Source: Acanthacorydalis orientalis
Lineage: Eukaryota > Arthropoda > Insecta > Megaloptera > Corydalidae
DNA length: 64,000 nt
Assembly: GCA_034766995.1 (NCBI GenBank)
Contig: CM068317.1
Span: 13,230,255 to 13,294,254 of the forward strand
Direction of reading: 5' to 3'
Shown here one piece after another: positions 63,370-64,000 of the stretch. How positions within the stretch are numbered: the first letter of the stretch is position 1; each line of letters starts with the position of its first letter. Position numbers and translations under genes: made by a program. The notes beneath the pieces were generated by a model. The model searched no databases and was not told the origin of the DNA. It saw only the letters and a list, made by a program, of their open reading frames with translations.

Positions 63370-64000
63370 TATGATACAAACGATCACCGAAATGCCGATA
63401 ACCTTATTAATTTTATACACTTTTAACTGGCGGTCTACTAATACCATATCATGGAATTTATCGATGGTTTTTGTATTTATGGCAGTTGCAGAACATTTTC
63501 TCTAGTATGGTTGAAATGCAATAGCCACTTACTGATCGAATTTACTGATCGAACATGAAAGAGCAGATTCGTCTAAAATCTCGTCCATATTGACTTTGAT
63601 CTGGGTTGCGTTCAAACCTTTCTGAATCAAGTATTTGATTTTCTGTATTATTAATTTTTAAAACAAGTGCTTCCAATGATTGTCAAACATAAACTATATA
63701 ACATATCAAGTTGAAATTTTACATACGCTCACACAGACATGAAGCTTCACAACATCATAAAAATTCCGACACTTACAACGCCATCTATACTTTATTCAGA
63801 GAGCTTTATGAACATCGCTCGTATTTTACACAAACAATACATCATTTATCATCTTAACACGTATATTTCTTAATTCTGTAACTTGTAACAAGTACACCTT
63901 TTGATTAGTTTTTTTTTTCATAAAGAAATTAACTTTGGAAAAGATACTTTGCGGTCAACTATATTTAATTAGATAGGAGTTATACGTGAGGTGGTTGATA
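63370..64000. other. Unassigned right edge
   Basis: AT-rich; no gene or repeat recognised. Confidence 0.5.

Overview
The window is nuclear DNA of an insect: it is very AT-rich, its GT-AG introns are short, its (TA)n microsatellites are long, and it is crowded with Tc1/mariner-type elements. Base composition and mariner density suggest, but do not prove, a hymenopteran.

One cellular gene is recognisable. It lies on the minus strand between 21795 and 5427 and is the netrin receptor frazzled (DCC/neogenin family). I could join 22 exons, all with GT-AG borders and with intron phases that agree from exon to exon. They give about 1562 residues: four Ig domains, six fibronectin III domains, one transmembrane helix and a cytoplasmic tail ending in the P1, P2 and P3 motifs. 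The first coding exon (signal peptide) was not found. If it lies beyond position 64000, the upstream intron is more than 42 kb long.

Layout: 1-5426 is the 3' flank with no clear gene. 5427-21795 holds frazzled, whose introns carry two Tigger/pogo remnants, a Harbinger-like MITE, several copies of an inverted-repeat MITE and an imperfect long hairpin. 21796-64000 has no host gene I can support. It is filled with (TA)n microsatellites and layered mobile elements: at least ten mariner copies of several lineages, a Tc1, further Tigger and piggyBac remnants, RTE and jockey non-LTR fragments and a Helentron.

Most of these elements are dead. The most interesting are: an irritans-type mariner at 42009-43299 whose right end has been replaced by an inverted copy of its left end, with the catalytic triad still open; a mauritiana-type mariner at 53949-55241 broken by a single stop codon; a foldback mariner derivative at 47125-47519; a mariner whose 5' leader is expanded into a tandem array of about 337-bp units (37944-40720); a Helentron nested inside a mariner; and two successive in-frame deletion derivatives of one mariner. 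Many elements have (TA)n microsatellites directly at one or both ends.
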